Origin: Porphyromonas pasteri
GTDB lineage: Bacteria > Bacteroidota > Bacteroidia > Bacteroidales > Porphyromonadaceae
NCBI RefSeq assembly: GCF_014647755.1
Contig: NZ_BMPU01000001.1
Location: 186,001-250,000, forward strand
Length of the DNA: 64,000 nucleotides
Reading direction: 5' to 3'
The translations under genes and the position numbers were made by a program. The notes beneath the pieces are model-generated. The model saw nothing but the letters and a program-made list of their open reading frames with translations, was not told the DNA's origin and did not search any database. Positions 55,649 to 64,000 of this stretch are shown one piece after another; position 1 is the stretch's first letter, and every line of letters begins with the position of its first letter.

Positions 55649-57124
55649 TTAGAGGGACCACTCGGTACCTTCCTTCGTGTCCTTAATAGTGAATCCGAGG
55701 GTAGCCAGCTCATCACGTATGCGGTCAGAGGTCGCCCAATCCTTGTTGCTCTTGGCCTCAGCTCGGATAGAGAGGAGAAGATCTACTGCGCCTGAGAAAG
55801 CTTCGCTTGCACCTCCTTCGCCTAAGCGCTCGTCACGGAGTCCCAGCAGGTCGAAGAGGAAGAGGCGATATACTCGACGGAGCTCATCAAGATCCTCTGC
55901 TGTGATCGTGGCTTGCTTATGATGAATGGAGTTGATAGCACGCGCAGCCTCAAAGAGCTCAGCGATGGCAATCGGTGTATTGAGGTCGTCATTGAGAGCC
56001 GCATGGCAGCGCTCTGAGAGACCTTGGATTCCTTGGATGGAGGTAGTGCTTCCAGCTTGTAGCCCGTCGAGTAGAGCAGCTGCGTCGAGCAGACGAGCCA
56101 AACCCTTCTCTGCGGCCTTCAGAGCTTCGTTGCTGAAGTCTACCGTACCACGGTAGTGAGCACTGAGGATGAAGAAGCGGATTGTCATGGGCGAATAGGC
56201 CTGCTCTAGCTGGTCGTGTTCGCCAGTGAAGAACTGATCCAGTGTGATGAAGTTCCCGAGGGACTTCCCCATCTTCTGCCCATTGATGGTGATCATGTTG
56301 TTGTGCATCCAGTAGCGCACCATGGATTCACCTCCTTGAGAGGCCTTGGCTTGAGCGATCTCGCACTCGTGATGAGGGAAGATCAAGTCCATGCCACCAC
56401 CGTGGATGTCAAACTGCTCGCCGAGATACTTTCGTCCCATAGCAGTGCACTCTGCATGCCAGCCTGGGAAGCCTTCGCCCCAAGGGCTGGGCCAGCGCAT
56501 GATGTGCTCGGGCTGTGCCTTCTTCCAGAGGGCAAAGTCCAGTGGGCCGCGCTTCTCATCCTGACCATCGAGAGCGCGCGTATTGCTCAGCATGTCTTCG
56601 ATGCGGCGTCCACTCAGCTCACCATAGTTAAAGCTCTTGTCATACTTCTCTACGTCAAAGTAGACTGACCCATTGCTCTCATAAGCAAAGCCTGCATCGA
56701 GAATCTGCTGGGTCAAGGCAATCTGCTCAATGATATGCCCTGAGGCCATAGGCTCAATGCTGGGAGGGAGCACCCCAAGGCGCTCCATCGCATGATGGTA
56801 GCGGGTCAGGTAGTACTGCACCACTTCCATGGGTTCGAGCTGCTCGAGGCGTGCCTTCTTAGCGATCTTGTCCTCTCCCTCATCAGCGTCGTGTTCGAGA
56901 TGCCCGACGTCAGTGATGTTGCGTACATAGCGCACCTTGTAGCCTAAGTGGCTCAGGTAGCGGAAGAGAATGTCGAAGGTAATCGCAGGGCGGGCATGCC
57001 CGAGGTGGGCATCCCCATAGACGGTAGGCCCACAGACGTAGAGCCCCACGTGAGGAGCCTGTGCTGGGACGAAGGCTTCCTTGCGGCGGTGGAGCGTGTT
57101 ATAGATAGATAGCGGATGCTGCAT
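55649..57124 (-). CDS. cysS: cysteine--tRNA ligase
   Basis: Charges tRNA-Cys. 491 residues. Zinc ligand in CGPTVYG (31-37), HIGH-type motif HLGH (40-43), KMSKS-type motif KMGKSLGN near 269, and the [16 protein letters not shown] segment. The first gene of a collinear run of seven with gaps or overlaps of at most 42 bases. The -7 element TATCTTTG is at 57146-57153. Confidence 0.96.
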   Translation of the reverse strand: MQHPLSIYNTLHRRKEAFVPAQAPHVGLYVCGPTVYGDAHLGHARPAITFDILFRYLSHLGYKVRYVRNITDVGHLEHDADEGEDKIAKKARLEQLEPMEVVQYYLTRYHHAMERLGVLPPSIEPMASGHIIEQIALTQQILDAGFAYESNGSVYFDVEKYDKSFNYGELSGRRIEDMLSNTRALDGQDEKRGPLDFALWKKAQPEHIMRWPSPWGEGFPGWHAECTAMGRKYLGEQFDIHGGGMDLIFPHHECEIAQAKASQGGESMVRYWMHNNMITINGQKMGKSLGNFITLDQFFTGEHDQLEQAYSPMTIRFFILSAHYRGTVDFSNEALKAAEKGLARLLDAAALLDGLQAGSTTSIQGIQGLSERCHAALNDDLNTPIAIAELFEAARAINSIHHKQATITAEDLDELRRVYRLFLFDLLGLRDERLGEGGASEAFSGAVDLLLSIRAEAKSNKDWATSDRIRDELATLGFTIKDTKEGTEWSL

Positions 57125-57145
57125 CTCGTATATGATTATTTACCA

Positions 57146-57153
57146 CAAAGATA
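57146..57153 (-). promoter_or_regulatory. cysS operon -7 element
   Basis: TATCTTTG on the minus strand, 22 bases before the cysS start codon, giving a very short leader. Confidence 0.65.
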
Positions 57154-57291
57154 ATAGTTCTTGCTGGCTTCCCCGCCCTTTGATTGCCTTTGTATAGGGC
57201 TTCTACACCCGAATGAAGGTAGACTTTGTTCGGCTACTTAGTCTTCCTCTACAGTGGGGAAGAATAAGTGCCTCGGCTGGATAGTGGTATG

Positions 57292-57393
57292 AACCTATAT
57301 TGGTCGACGGGTGAACCTATATAGGTCAGCTTCGTGACCTATATTGCTTGTCTTCACGACCTATATAGGTTCACCCGTCGACCAATATAGGTT
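57292..57393. repeat. 22-bp-period palindrome array 7 nested in a 35-bp inverted repeat
   Basis: 12-bp units start at 57293, 57315, 57337, 57359 and 57381, exactly 22 bp apart: ACCTATATTGGT, ACCTATATAGGT, ACCTATATTGCT, ACCTATATAGGT, ACCAATATAGGT. The first two units with their spacer (57292-57326) are the exact reverse complement of the last two with theirs (57359-57393), so spacers CGACGGGTGA and TCACCCGTCG are also complementary. It lies between the MATE gene stop and the cysS promoter; no other MATE terminator is seen. Confidence 0.93.
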
Positions 57394-57421
57394 GCTATCA
57401 TCCCCTCTATGAGGATGGAGC

Positions 57422-58795
57422 TCACCTTGGTATAGAGATGCGGTCAAAGCGTCGCTTGAGAAGGAACCCCAAGAGCAGTAGGCTCACAGGGAAGGCAGAC
57501 CAAACAGCAGTGAGCTGGATACCTCCACCTTCTAGCCCAAGCCCAAAGCCGAAGAGTAGACAGAGAGCGGGCGCTATGATGAGGTGTACCCCACAGGCAT
57601 AGAGGGCCATGTGCTTTACGTCCTCCATCCCTCGTAGCGCATTGCTATAGATGACCTGAAGGGCATCTGCCGGTTGGTATAGTGCCATAGGAAGTATGGC
57701 CAGTGCCGTCATCGTGATGATACCTGGGTCATTACTGAAGATGTAGCCTAGGTAATGTCGTCCGAGGATAAGTCCTACGAGAACGAGTAGTGCCACAGCT
57801 TCGGCTAAGATGAGGGCTATTCCCACGGTATGTCGTATCTGTTTATGATCCCCCTTGCTATGGGCACTGCTCACGAGGATAGTCGCTGCAGCCCCAATGC
57901 CATAGTACACCAAGAAGCCCAGTGCAGTGAGTGTACATAGGATCTGATGGACAGCCAGAGGATGCTCACCCAGTGGGGTGACGATAATAATGGCAAAGGT
58001 CCAAGCCGCAGTCTCTACCCCCGTCTGTATGCTGATAGGTGTCCCCAGACGGAAGAGGCGGACGAAATAGGCCGGGAAGATGCTGCGCTCAAGGGAGGCT
58101 CGGCTGATGACTTTGAATGAGCGGCTATAGCGCAGTACGAGTGTGAGAGCCACAAGCATATAGATGCGCGAGAGGAGTGTGGAGAGTCCAGCACCATAAA
58201 GCCCAAGCTCAGGGCATCCCCACTTGCCGAAGATCAAGAGATAGTTCCCGATGACATTGAGTAGGTTGGAGCTAAGGATAATCCACATGGGGACCTGCGT
58301 CCGTCCCATACCATCGAAGAACTGCTTCAGCGCTGCTGATGCCATGTACACGCCGAAGGAGACCATCTGCAGGATGAAGTACGGCCGGATGAGTGGCAGT
58401 AGGTCGGAGGGTACACGAAAGAGCTCCAAGAAGATATATACCCCGACAAGTAGTAGGGTAAGGCCGAAGACAATGAGCAGATTCAGTAGGGTGCTATGGC
58501 GAAGAAGTCGTCCGAGCCTAAGCTGATCACCACGGGTATGTGCCTTCGCTACCAAGGGAGTAAGCCCATAGCTGAAGCCCAGTCCGAGTACAAAGAAGAG
58601 GGCGAAGATATTGTTGACGAAAGAGGCGGCTGCCAGAGCATCGGTGCTATACTTACCGACCATGATGGTGTCAGCGAAATTCACCGAGATAATGCCTAAT
58701 TGTCCAAGGATGATGGGCGTACCAATATGGAGGAGTTGGCGTAGCGTGTGAGACTGCTCACGTAGGTAGCTACGAAGTCGTTTGATAGGAGTCAT
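57422..58795 (-). CDS. MATE family efflux transporter
   Basis: 457 residues with 12 membrane helices in two MatE halves (GTPIILGQLGIISVNFADTIMVG near 30; GTPISIQTGVETAAW near 257). It exports cationic compounds in exchange for sodium or protons; the substrate is not predictable. The start is taken as MTPIK at 58795; 58801 is possible. The -7 element at 58813-58820 excludes the upstream ATG at 58858. Confidence 0.88.
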   Translation of the reverse strand: MTPIKRLRSYLREQSHTLRQLLHIGTPIILGQLGIISVNFADTIMVGKYSTDALAAASFVNNIFALFFVLGLGFSYGLTPLVAKAHTRGDQLRLGRLLRHSTLLNLLIVFGLTLLLVGVYIFLELFRVPSDLLPLIRPYFILQMVSFGVYMASAALKQFFDGMGRTQVPMWIILSSNLLNVIGNYLLIFGKWGCPELGLYGAGLSTLLSRIYMLVALTLVLRYSRSFKVISRASLERSIFPAYFVRLFRLGTPISIQTGVETAAWTFAIIIVTPLGEHPLAVHQILCTLTALGFLVYYGIGAAATILVSSAHSKGDHKQIRHTVGIALILAEAVALLVLVGLILGRHYLGYIFSNDPGIITMTALAILPMALYQPADALQVIYSNALRGMEDVKHMALYACGVHLIIAPALCLLFGFGLGLEGGGIQLTAVWSAFPVSLLLLGFLLKRRFDRISIPR

Positions 58796-58812
58796 CAGCA
58801 TCTTTTGTGGGA

Positions 58813-58820
58813 CAAAGATA
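58813..58820 (-). promoter_or_regulatory. MATE gene -7 element
   Basis: TATCTTTG on the minus strand, 17 bases before the ATG at 58795, implying a leader of about 12 bases. Confidence 0.6.
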
Positions 58821-58855
58821 CGATACTCTCTCGGCTTGTTCCCTGCATAGATGGA

Positions 58856-58893
58856 CAAGAGGCCCCCTCCCAGAGCTGGGAGAGGGCCTCTTG
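58856..58893 (-). terminator. terminator of the fucosidase-cutC-transglutaminase operon
   Basis: Arms 58856-58873 and 58876-58893 pair over 18 positions with one mismatch; it starts 23 bases after the transglutaminase stop. Confidence 0.8.
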
Positions 58894-58915
58894 ACGATGG
58901 TTTATAAGCGCTTGC

Positions 58916-61651
58916 TTATGGGGCGGTGCAGGTCTGTGTGGGAGCGGTGCACTGCTCCTTCTCGAGGGCAGTGATGACCTGACGGATCTGGCGACCCAGA
59001 CCGATGGTGTAGCCCTGCGAAACGAAGACCACGCGGTTGAAGGTGTCAGCGATGACGAATACAGGGAGGTTGCCTGCACGGAGCTTCATGTTCGTGACGA
59101 GCTCAGAGAGGATTGTACCCTTATCATCAAGACCGAAGACTGTACCCTTGGGAAGACCTGCGAAGTCCTCTGGACGGTAGCGGCTCTGGCTCGTCTTGTC
59201 CTTGAAGAGTAGGACGAGGCTACGGCCCCAGTGCTCGAAGACTTCACGCTCTGCGATGATGTCCTTCAGCGCATGGTTCGTAGGCTCTTCTCCTGCTCCG
59301 AGGACACCGAGGATATAGTAGCCACGGCCTGTCGTCGTGAGGATGGACTGTTCCTTACCAGTGGGGGCTGCGAACTGCTCGGTCTTCGTCAGATCCTTAG
59401 CTTCACCATAGTAGGTGTAGAGATTCTCAGCATTGAAGCTACCGAGGACTGCTACAGCCGTGGTGTCGCGACGCATAAGGAGCTCCTCATCGGTCGTCTG
59501 CCCTGCCTTGATATCGAAGGTGCGCATATTCACCAGGACGCTACCGCTCGCCAGACGTGAGCCCGTGACAAGCAGGTAATGCCCTGCATCCATAGGAGCG
59601 CCATCCTTGAAGGTCTTAGCCCACGAGGTCCCTTGCTCCAGACCGTTGTCTCCTTCGTCATAGGCAAGTAGGCGAGTCTGCCCCTTGTCATCGAACTTGG
59701 AGATAGTGAACTGGTAGTAGTACTTCGGATTGTCGATGATACCATTGTCTTTATAGCTCAGGCGAAGTGTACCCTGCTTAGCAGCTGTCTGGGGAAGTCC
59801 CTTGTCGAGGATGACATCGTGCCATCCGTCCTTCTCATAGACCTGTACCTTGCCCGTCACCCCGTCGATCTGTGCAGGCCAGCCCATAGCACGTGCCAGC
59901 GAGACGAAGAAGATATTACGAGAGTGGGTATCAGCTTTCTGACTCTTCCACACCCCGATAGGCTCAATGGGATAGGTCAGCGGGTTGTAGCTATTGTCTA
60001 TCTGGATGGTAGCGACGCACCACTGGCGTAGAGCTTCGAGGGAAGAGCGGAACTTGCTCTGCAGCTCTTGTGGAACTGCTTCTGCGAAGTACTTCTTATA
60101 GGGTACTAGGGGCTCGTTGGCTACACGAGGATTGTAGATGTAGCTCATAGCAAGCTCCTTGTTCGTAGCGAACTGGGGGAGGGGCTTCGTGTTATCCAGA
60201 TGGTCACGCAGCACTTCGAGGGGAACATCGCGGCGGTCCTTAGCGGAGATGACTCGGAGGAGTGCCTTCGCCTGCTCTTGATCCTTAGAGCCCTCGACGA
60301 ATTCGTGTAAGGTCTTCCAATTGCCACGAGCATCGAGACCCTCGAGCTGCTTCCCGACGAAGGAGGCCACGTACTGCCCGCGGATAGAGTCCTCGACAGC
60401 CATGCGACGATTGTTCTCAGCACGCTGGGCATCAGTGACGTTGGGGTACTTTGCATCCTCACGTGGAGGTGTGATGAGGAGGTCTTCATTGATACGATCT
60501 CCCGGGCGATACTTCAGCTGGAGGCGTACCTGCTTGTCGGTGCCGAAGGTGACCTTCTGCATGCCGAAGCGATAGCTTGTCCCCTCGGGCTTGCTGGCAT
60601 AGACGAGCATATCTCCTTGTCCAGCAGTGAGTGAGACACGACCAGTGGCATCACTGACCTTGGTAGCTACGGTATAGAACTCCCCATAGTTGTACACGCG
60701 GAAGGAGACGGGTACTCCAGCGAGGGGGCGACCCGTAGCATCGGTGACCTGCACATTGACCTTGCCTACATGAGCATAGTTGTCAATGACATTGATCTCG
60801 GTGTAGGTAGGAGTATTCCCGATAACTTCCTCTGGTCCGTCATAGCGACCAAAGGCCTTCGTGTGGACGAGCATGGCACGTGAAACGGGAGCGTTGAACC
60901 ATGCGAGGTTGAGCACGGGCTCGGGCTCGCAGGCTCCGAGGAAGAGCCACTTGCCATCTACCCAAGCTTCTACCCAAGCATGATTGTCATCTGTGTGTGC
61001 CCAGCGAGGGGTATAGACCTGACGTGCGGGGATACCGACTGCACGCAAAGCTGCGACCAAGAGCGTGGACTCTTCGCCACAGCGCCCATAGGCCGAGCGG
61101 ATGGTAGCCAGAGGAGAGGAGGTGCGGGAGTCACTTGGGGTATAGACGACGTGCTCGTGGCACCAGCGGTTGACCTCGAGTACCGCATCATGCAGGGAGA
61201 GTCCCTTGACGCGATCCTTCAGAGCGTCAAAGAATACCATGCGTGAGGCATCAAGCGCCTCATTATTGACACGGATCGGGAGGACGAAGTGCTTCCACTC
61301 ACGCTCAGGGATGGACTTCCCCCAAGGGAGTTCCTTGCGAGCGCGTAGTGAGGCGCGGACATTCTCGAGGTAGAAGTCCCCATCTCTATCGATGAGGTCA
61401 TTCGTGGGCATGTACGCGTAGAGAAAGGTCATAGCGTCACGCTCCTCGGGAGTCATCTGCTGCTTGAAGATTCGGAAGAAGTCACCCTTGGGGAAGGCCT
61501 TCTGCTTGGCAAGGAAATCTTGCTGGAGCTTAGAGGCTGCGGGGCGGCTGGTCTGTACCTTGCGGGTCGGCTTCAGGGGGAGAGCACTGAGCTCTGTGAT
61601 CCCACCGAGGAGCCCGAGGGCAAGGGAAAGGGTGATGATTCGTGAATTCAT
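58916..61651 (-). CDS. exported transglutaminase-like domain protein
   Basis: 911 residues. Signal peptide (about 1-23), a helical N-terminal region, a transglutaminase-like core (about 125-260) with Cys191 (GRCGEES) and His224 (DNHAWVEAW), then a carboxypeptidase-regulatory-like beta domain (about 305-375, VTDATGRPLAGVPVSF), a long mixed region, and a thioredoxin-like end without CxxC. The C-terminus carries two CTAP tetrapeptides. It may be a periplasmic protease or cross-linking enzyme; the substrate is unknown. Last gene of the operon. Confidence 0.82.
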   Translation of the reverse strand: MNSRIITLSLALGLLGGITELSALPLKPTRKVQTSRPAASKLQQDFLAKQKAFPKGDFFRIFKQQMTPEERDAMTFLYAYMPTNDLIDRDGDFYLENVRASLRARKELPWGKSIPEREWKHFVLPIRVNNEALDASRMVFFDALKDRVKGLSLHDAVLEVNRWCHEHVVYTPSDSRTSSPLATIRSAYGRCGEESTLLVAALRAVGIPARQVYTPRWAHTDDNHAWVEAWVDGKWLFLGACEPEPVLNLAWFNAPVSRAMLVHTKAFGRYDGPEEVIGNTPTYTEINVIDNYAHVGKVNVQVTDATGRPLAGVPVSFRVYNYGEFYTVATKVSDATGRVSLTAGQGDMLVYASKPEGTSYRFGMQKVTFGTDKQVRLQLKYRPGDRINEDLLITPPREDAKYPNVTDAQRAENNRRMAVEDSIRGQYVASFVGKQLEGLDARGNWKTLHEFVEGSKDQEQAKALLRVISAKDRRDVPLEVLRDHLDNTKPLPQFATNKELAMSYIYNPRVANEPLVPYKKYFAEAVPQELQSKFRSSLEALRQWCVATIQIDNSYNPLTYPIEPIGVWKSQKADTHSRNIFFVSLARAMGWPAQIDGVTGKVQVYEKDGWHDVILDKGLPQTAAKQGTLRLSYKDNGIIDNPKYYYQFTISKFDDKGQTRLLAYDEGDNGLEQGTSWAKTFKDGAPMDAGHYLLVTGSRLASGSVLVNMRTFDIKAGQTTDEELLMRRDTTAVAVLGSFNAENLYTYYGEAKDLTKTEQFAAPTGKEQSILTTTGRGYYILGVLGAGEEPTNHALKDIIAEREVFEHWGRSLVLLFKDKTSQSRYRPEDFAGLPKGTVFGLDDKGTILSELVTNMKLRAGNLPVFVIADTFNRVVFVSQGYTIGLGRQIRQVITALEKEQCTAPTQTCTAP

Positions 61652-61700
61652 GCGGATGTGTATAGTATCTGTATGTCGTGCGGATGAGTATCGAGTAGGC

Positions 61701-62453
61701 TTACTCGAGTGCTTGTAGGGCCTCTACAGCCTGACGTATCTTCTTGGGGTCAGTGAAGAGGTAAGCATATTCGTCGATGGTCACAGTGCCTCCCATCGAG
61801 ACGCCCTCATGGCGGTAGCGCATGGGGCTGGGCTCGGCAGTTCGGCCTGAGAAGTGGAACTCTCGAGCACCTGTCTTACGAGCAAGGTCTGCTACATTCT
61901 CAGGGGTGACACCAGCGCCAGGCATGATGATGATGCGATCTGCAGCCTGCTTGACGAGGGCGGCGATGGCATCTGCTCCCTCGGGTGCTGAGGCGGCCCC
62001 TCCTGAGGTCAGTACGCGGGCGCAACCAGCTTCGATGATGTCCTCCAGTGCCTGGGCGCGGTCCTGACAGACGTCAATGGCACGATGGAAGGTCACGGGG
62101 AGGCCTTCTGCGGCCTCTACAAAGCGGCGAAGGAGGGGCTTGTCTACAGCTCCGTCGGCTGTGAGGCAGCCGACGACGATGCCGTCAGCGCCCAGCTCGC
62201 GAGCCATGCGAATGTCGGCAAGCATGGCCTCTACCTCAATAGGTGTATAGAGGAAGTCTCCGCTGCGTGGGCGGATGATGATGTTGAGCTTGATATTGAT
62301 AGCTCGGCGTGCGGTGAGGATCTCACCATAGGAGGGGGTCGTACCCCCCTCGGGGAGACCAGCGCAGAGCTCCACTCGATAGGCTCCGCCCAGCTCAGCT
62401 CGGCGGGCGCTCTCGGCACTCCCTGCACAGTTCTCTATCCGATAGGTACTCAT
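61701..62453 (-). CDS. cutC: CutC family protein (copper homeostasis)
   Basis: 250 residues, TIM-barrel family. Signatures are CAGSAESARRAELGGAYRVELC at the N-terminus (here split by its two Cys), IIRPRSGDFLYT near 59, GIVVGCLTADGAVD near 90, TFHRAIDVC near 121 and a C-terminal EFHFSGR. A role in copper handling is reported for the family but remains debated. It lies 7 bases after the fucosidase gene. Confidence 0.9.
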   Translation of the reverse strand: MSTYRIENCAGSAESARRAELGGAYRVELCAGLPEGGTTPSYGEILTARRAINIKLNIIIRPRSGDFLYTPIEVEAMLADIRMARELGADGIVVGCLTADGAVDKPLLRRFVEAAEGLPVTFHRAIDVCQDRAQALEDIIEAGCARVLTSGGAASAPEGADAIAALVKQAADRIIIMPGAGVTPENVADLARKTGAREFHFSGRTAEPSPMRYRHEGVSMGGTVTIDEYAYLFTDPKKIRQAVEALQALE

Positions 62454-62460
62454 TATTGTC

Positions 62461-63792
62461 TTAGTGGAGGGTGACCTCTACGATATAGTCAATAGCATTG
62501 GCTTCTGATGGAGCCTTGTCGAAGGAGAGCGTCAGCCCGAGCTTCGTCTGCTGGAAGGGGATGGGGCGACGGGTATCGTAGGCTACCACGCTCTTTACCC
62601 TCTCGGTCAAGGGCAGTGAGAGCATACGGCTCTTCCAGTCGAGGATATGCAGGTAGACGGTCTTACCCTTCTGGGTCGATACCCCCCATTCTTGCGGAGG
62701 AATGATGCCTTCGCGTACACCATCCTTGACGGTCTTGCCGTAGGTCTTCATCCACTTGCCGATCTTCTCGAGGCGGTCGATAGCCGTAGCAGGCAGAGCA
62801 CCCGTAGCTTCGGGGCCGATGTTGAGAAGGAGGTTTGCATTACGACCTGCGGTCTGGACGAGCAGACGGATAAGGGTCGTATCAGACTTGTAGGTCTGGT
62901 CGATGATCTTGTAGCCCCACATACCATTCATCGTCTGGCAGGTCTCGATGGGGAGCTTGCTGATAGCCTGACCGGAGAGCCCAGCGGTGTTGGCACCGGG
63001 TACATCGCGCTCAAACATCTGGAAGTCTTCGCCTGGGTGTACCTCACCGTGGTGGTTATTCCCGATAAGGCAGGCGGGGTTGATCTTGTGGATACCAGCG
63101 TACATCTTATCGAAGTTCCACTGGAAGCCTGGGTTGATATCTTGGTCCCATTCACCGTCGAACCAAATAGCTTCGGCGTTGTAGTCGCGGACGAGTTCGG
63201 CGAGCTGGGCGTTCATAAAGGCATCATACGTCTTCCACTTCCCGTGCTTAGTACGACCCGTACCCTGGCCTGTACGCCCGATGGGGTAGTAGTCATCGCG
63301 GTGCCAGTCAAGGAGTGAGTAATAGATGTGGAAGCCCAGGCCCTGCTTGCGACACTCGTCGCGGAGCTCAGCGAGAATGTCTCGCTTGAAGGGCGTTGAC
63401 TTGATGATATTGTAGTCGCTCTGCTTGGTATCCCACATAGAGAAGCCTTCGTGGTGACGGGAAGTGATCGTCAGATAGCCTGCACCAGAGGCCTTGATAG
63501 CAGCGACCCACTTAGCGGCATCAAACTGTGCGGGGTAGAAGGCTCCTGCGACCTTGGAGTACTCATCACGATTGAGATTGGCATTGGTCATATACCACTC
63601 GCCCTGACCAAAGATGCTATAGAGCCCCCAGTGGAGGAAGATCCCGAAGCCACGGTCGCGGAATTTCTCGCGCGCAGCGAGATTCTCTTTCGTGGGCTTA
63701 TAGTTCTTTTGCGCATGGGAGATAAGGGGTGAGGATACGGCTAAGCCAAGGGCCAAAGCGGCCATACGTGTAGTAGTTAATAGGCTCTTCAT
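62461..63792 (-). CDS. alpha-L-fucosidase (GH29)
   Basis: 443 residues, exported (signal peptide about 1-27, SHAQ). Catalytic barrel with FGIFLHWGLYSI near 51, TSRHHEGFSMW near 111, and the nucleophile Asp212 in AIWFDGEWD. A short C-terminal beta-sandwich-like region follows. It removes fucose from host glycans, consistent with a mucosal or oral habitat. First gene of an operon with cutC and the transglutaminase-like protein; the -7 element is at 63839-63846. Confidence 0.93.
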   Translation of the reverse strand: MKSLLTTTRMAALALGLAVSSPLISHAQKNYKPTKENLAAREKFRDRGFGIFLHWGLYSIFGQGEWYMTNANLNRDEYSKVAGAFYPAQFDAAKWVAAIKASGAGYLTITSRHHEGFSMWDTKQSDYNIIKSTPFKRDILAELRDECRKQGLGFHIYYSLLDWHRDDYYPIGRTGQGTGRTKHGKWKTYDAFMNAQLAELVRDYNAEAIWFDGEWDQDINPGFQWNFDKMYAGIHKINPACLIGNNHHGEVHPGEDFQMFERDVPGANTAGLSGQAISKLPIETCQTMNGMWGYKIIDQTYKSDTTLIRLLVQTAGRNANLLLNIGPEATGALPATAIDRLEKIGKWMKTYGKTVKDGVREGIIPPQEWGVSTQKGKTVYLHILDWKSRMLSLPLTERVKSVVAYDTRRPIPFQQTKLGLTLSFDKAPSEANAIDYIVEVTLH

Positions 63793-63838
63793 TCTGATGT
63801 TTTAGTTCGTCAAATATGTGTATTGTCTACAGACGTAC

Positions 63839-63846
63839 CAAAGATA
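63839..63846 (-). promoter_or_regulatory. fucosidase operon -7 element
   Basis: TATCTTTG on the minus strand, 47 bases before the start codon. Confidence 0.6.
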
Positions 63847-63986
63847 CTCAATTCGGAGCATACTGCCGAGAAAAAGTCCCTGAATTTAAGGGCTTCTTTC
63901 GAGGTTGATAAAATAGTCCTTTGAGTAGGATTGGTAAGGGGTGCATATGGGGTCAGTAGGATCTGCTGATATGGGCAAGAAAATTG

Positions 63987-63998
63987 ACCAGTACTGGT
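63987..63998. repeat. palindrome unit at the window edge
   Basis: ACCAGTACTGGT, identical to the core of array 4, sits two bases from the end of the window. It may be the first unit of another array. Confidence 0.6.
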
Positions 63999-64000
63999 TG

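Overview
The window looks like a chromosomal segment of a Bacteroidota bacterium, most likely Porphyromonas or a close relative. The evidence is an LpxC-FabZ fusion, Bacteroidota-type -7 promoter elements (TAnnTTTG) in front of most transcription units, beta-barrel TonB-type receptors with carboxypeptidase-regulatory-like N-terminal domains, and a gene set typical of the order. Coding DNA is fairly GC-rich. The genus call is inference; no 16S gene is present.

Layout. 1-7 kb (+): 5'-truncated alaS, aroB, tRNA-Pro(GGG), aspS, a pRiA4b ORF-3-like gene and miaA. 7-13.4 kb (+): an accessory region with a dispersed repeat, a palindrome array, and a duplicated promoter plus lipoprotein-start cassette that drives two TonB-receptor-like proteins; one lipoprotein copy is reduced to a remnant. 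13.7-22.9 kb (+): a LysM glucosaminidase followed by purM, prfA, pyrF, lpxD, lpxC-fabZ, lpxA and a degenerate NAD(P)HX repair protein. 22.9-26.8 kb (-): fumC and a leucine-rich-repeat lipoprotein. 27-28.8 kb (+): fabI and lptB. 29-43.2 kb (-): an alpha/beta hydrolase-ruvB-flippase operon, a small membrane protein, pnp, an NlpC/P60-ABC-F-prfB operon (prfB has a programmed frameshift), and an ABC-2 exporter with a cobI-like methyltransferase. 43.8-46.7 kb (+): uvrA. 46.8-63.8 kb (-): two TlpA-like paralogues, a YhcH-like protein, a seven-gene run led by cysS, a MATE transporter, and a transglutaminase-like protein with cutC and a GH29 fucosidase.

The most unusual signal is between the genes. 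At least seven intergenic sites carry arrays of 12-14 bp palindromes with starts exactly or almost exactly 22 bp apart. The core sequence differs from site to site (ACCTATATAGGT, ACCAGTACTGGT, AACGTATACGTT, AAGT-N6-ACTT and others), but palindromy and period are kept. Where flanking promoters and terminators can be recognised, the arrays fall outside them, so they look like DNA elements between operons. A roughly 320 bp dispersed repeat, present in two full copies and one partial copy, also contains ACGTACGT motifs about 21-22 bp apart and has ACC/GGT palindromes at one end. A second notable signal is a GTAT tetranucleotide tract placed between candidate -33 and -7 elements of both copies of the TonB-receptor promoter (8 and 3 units), an arrangement expected of a phase-variable promoter.
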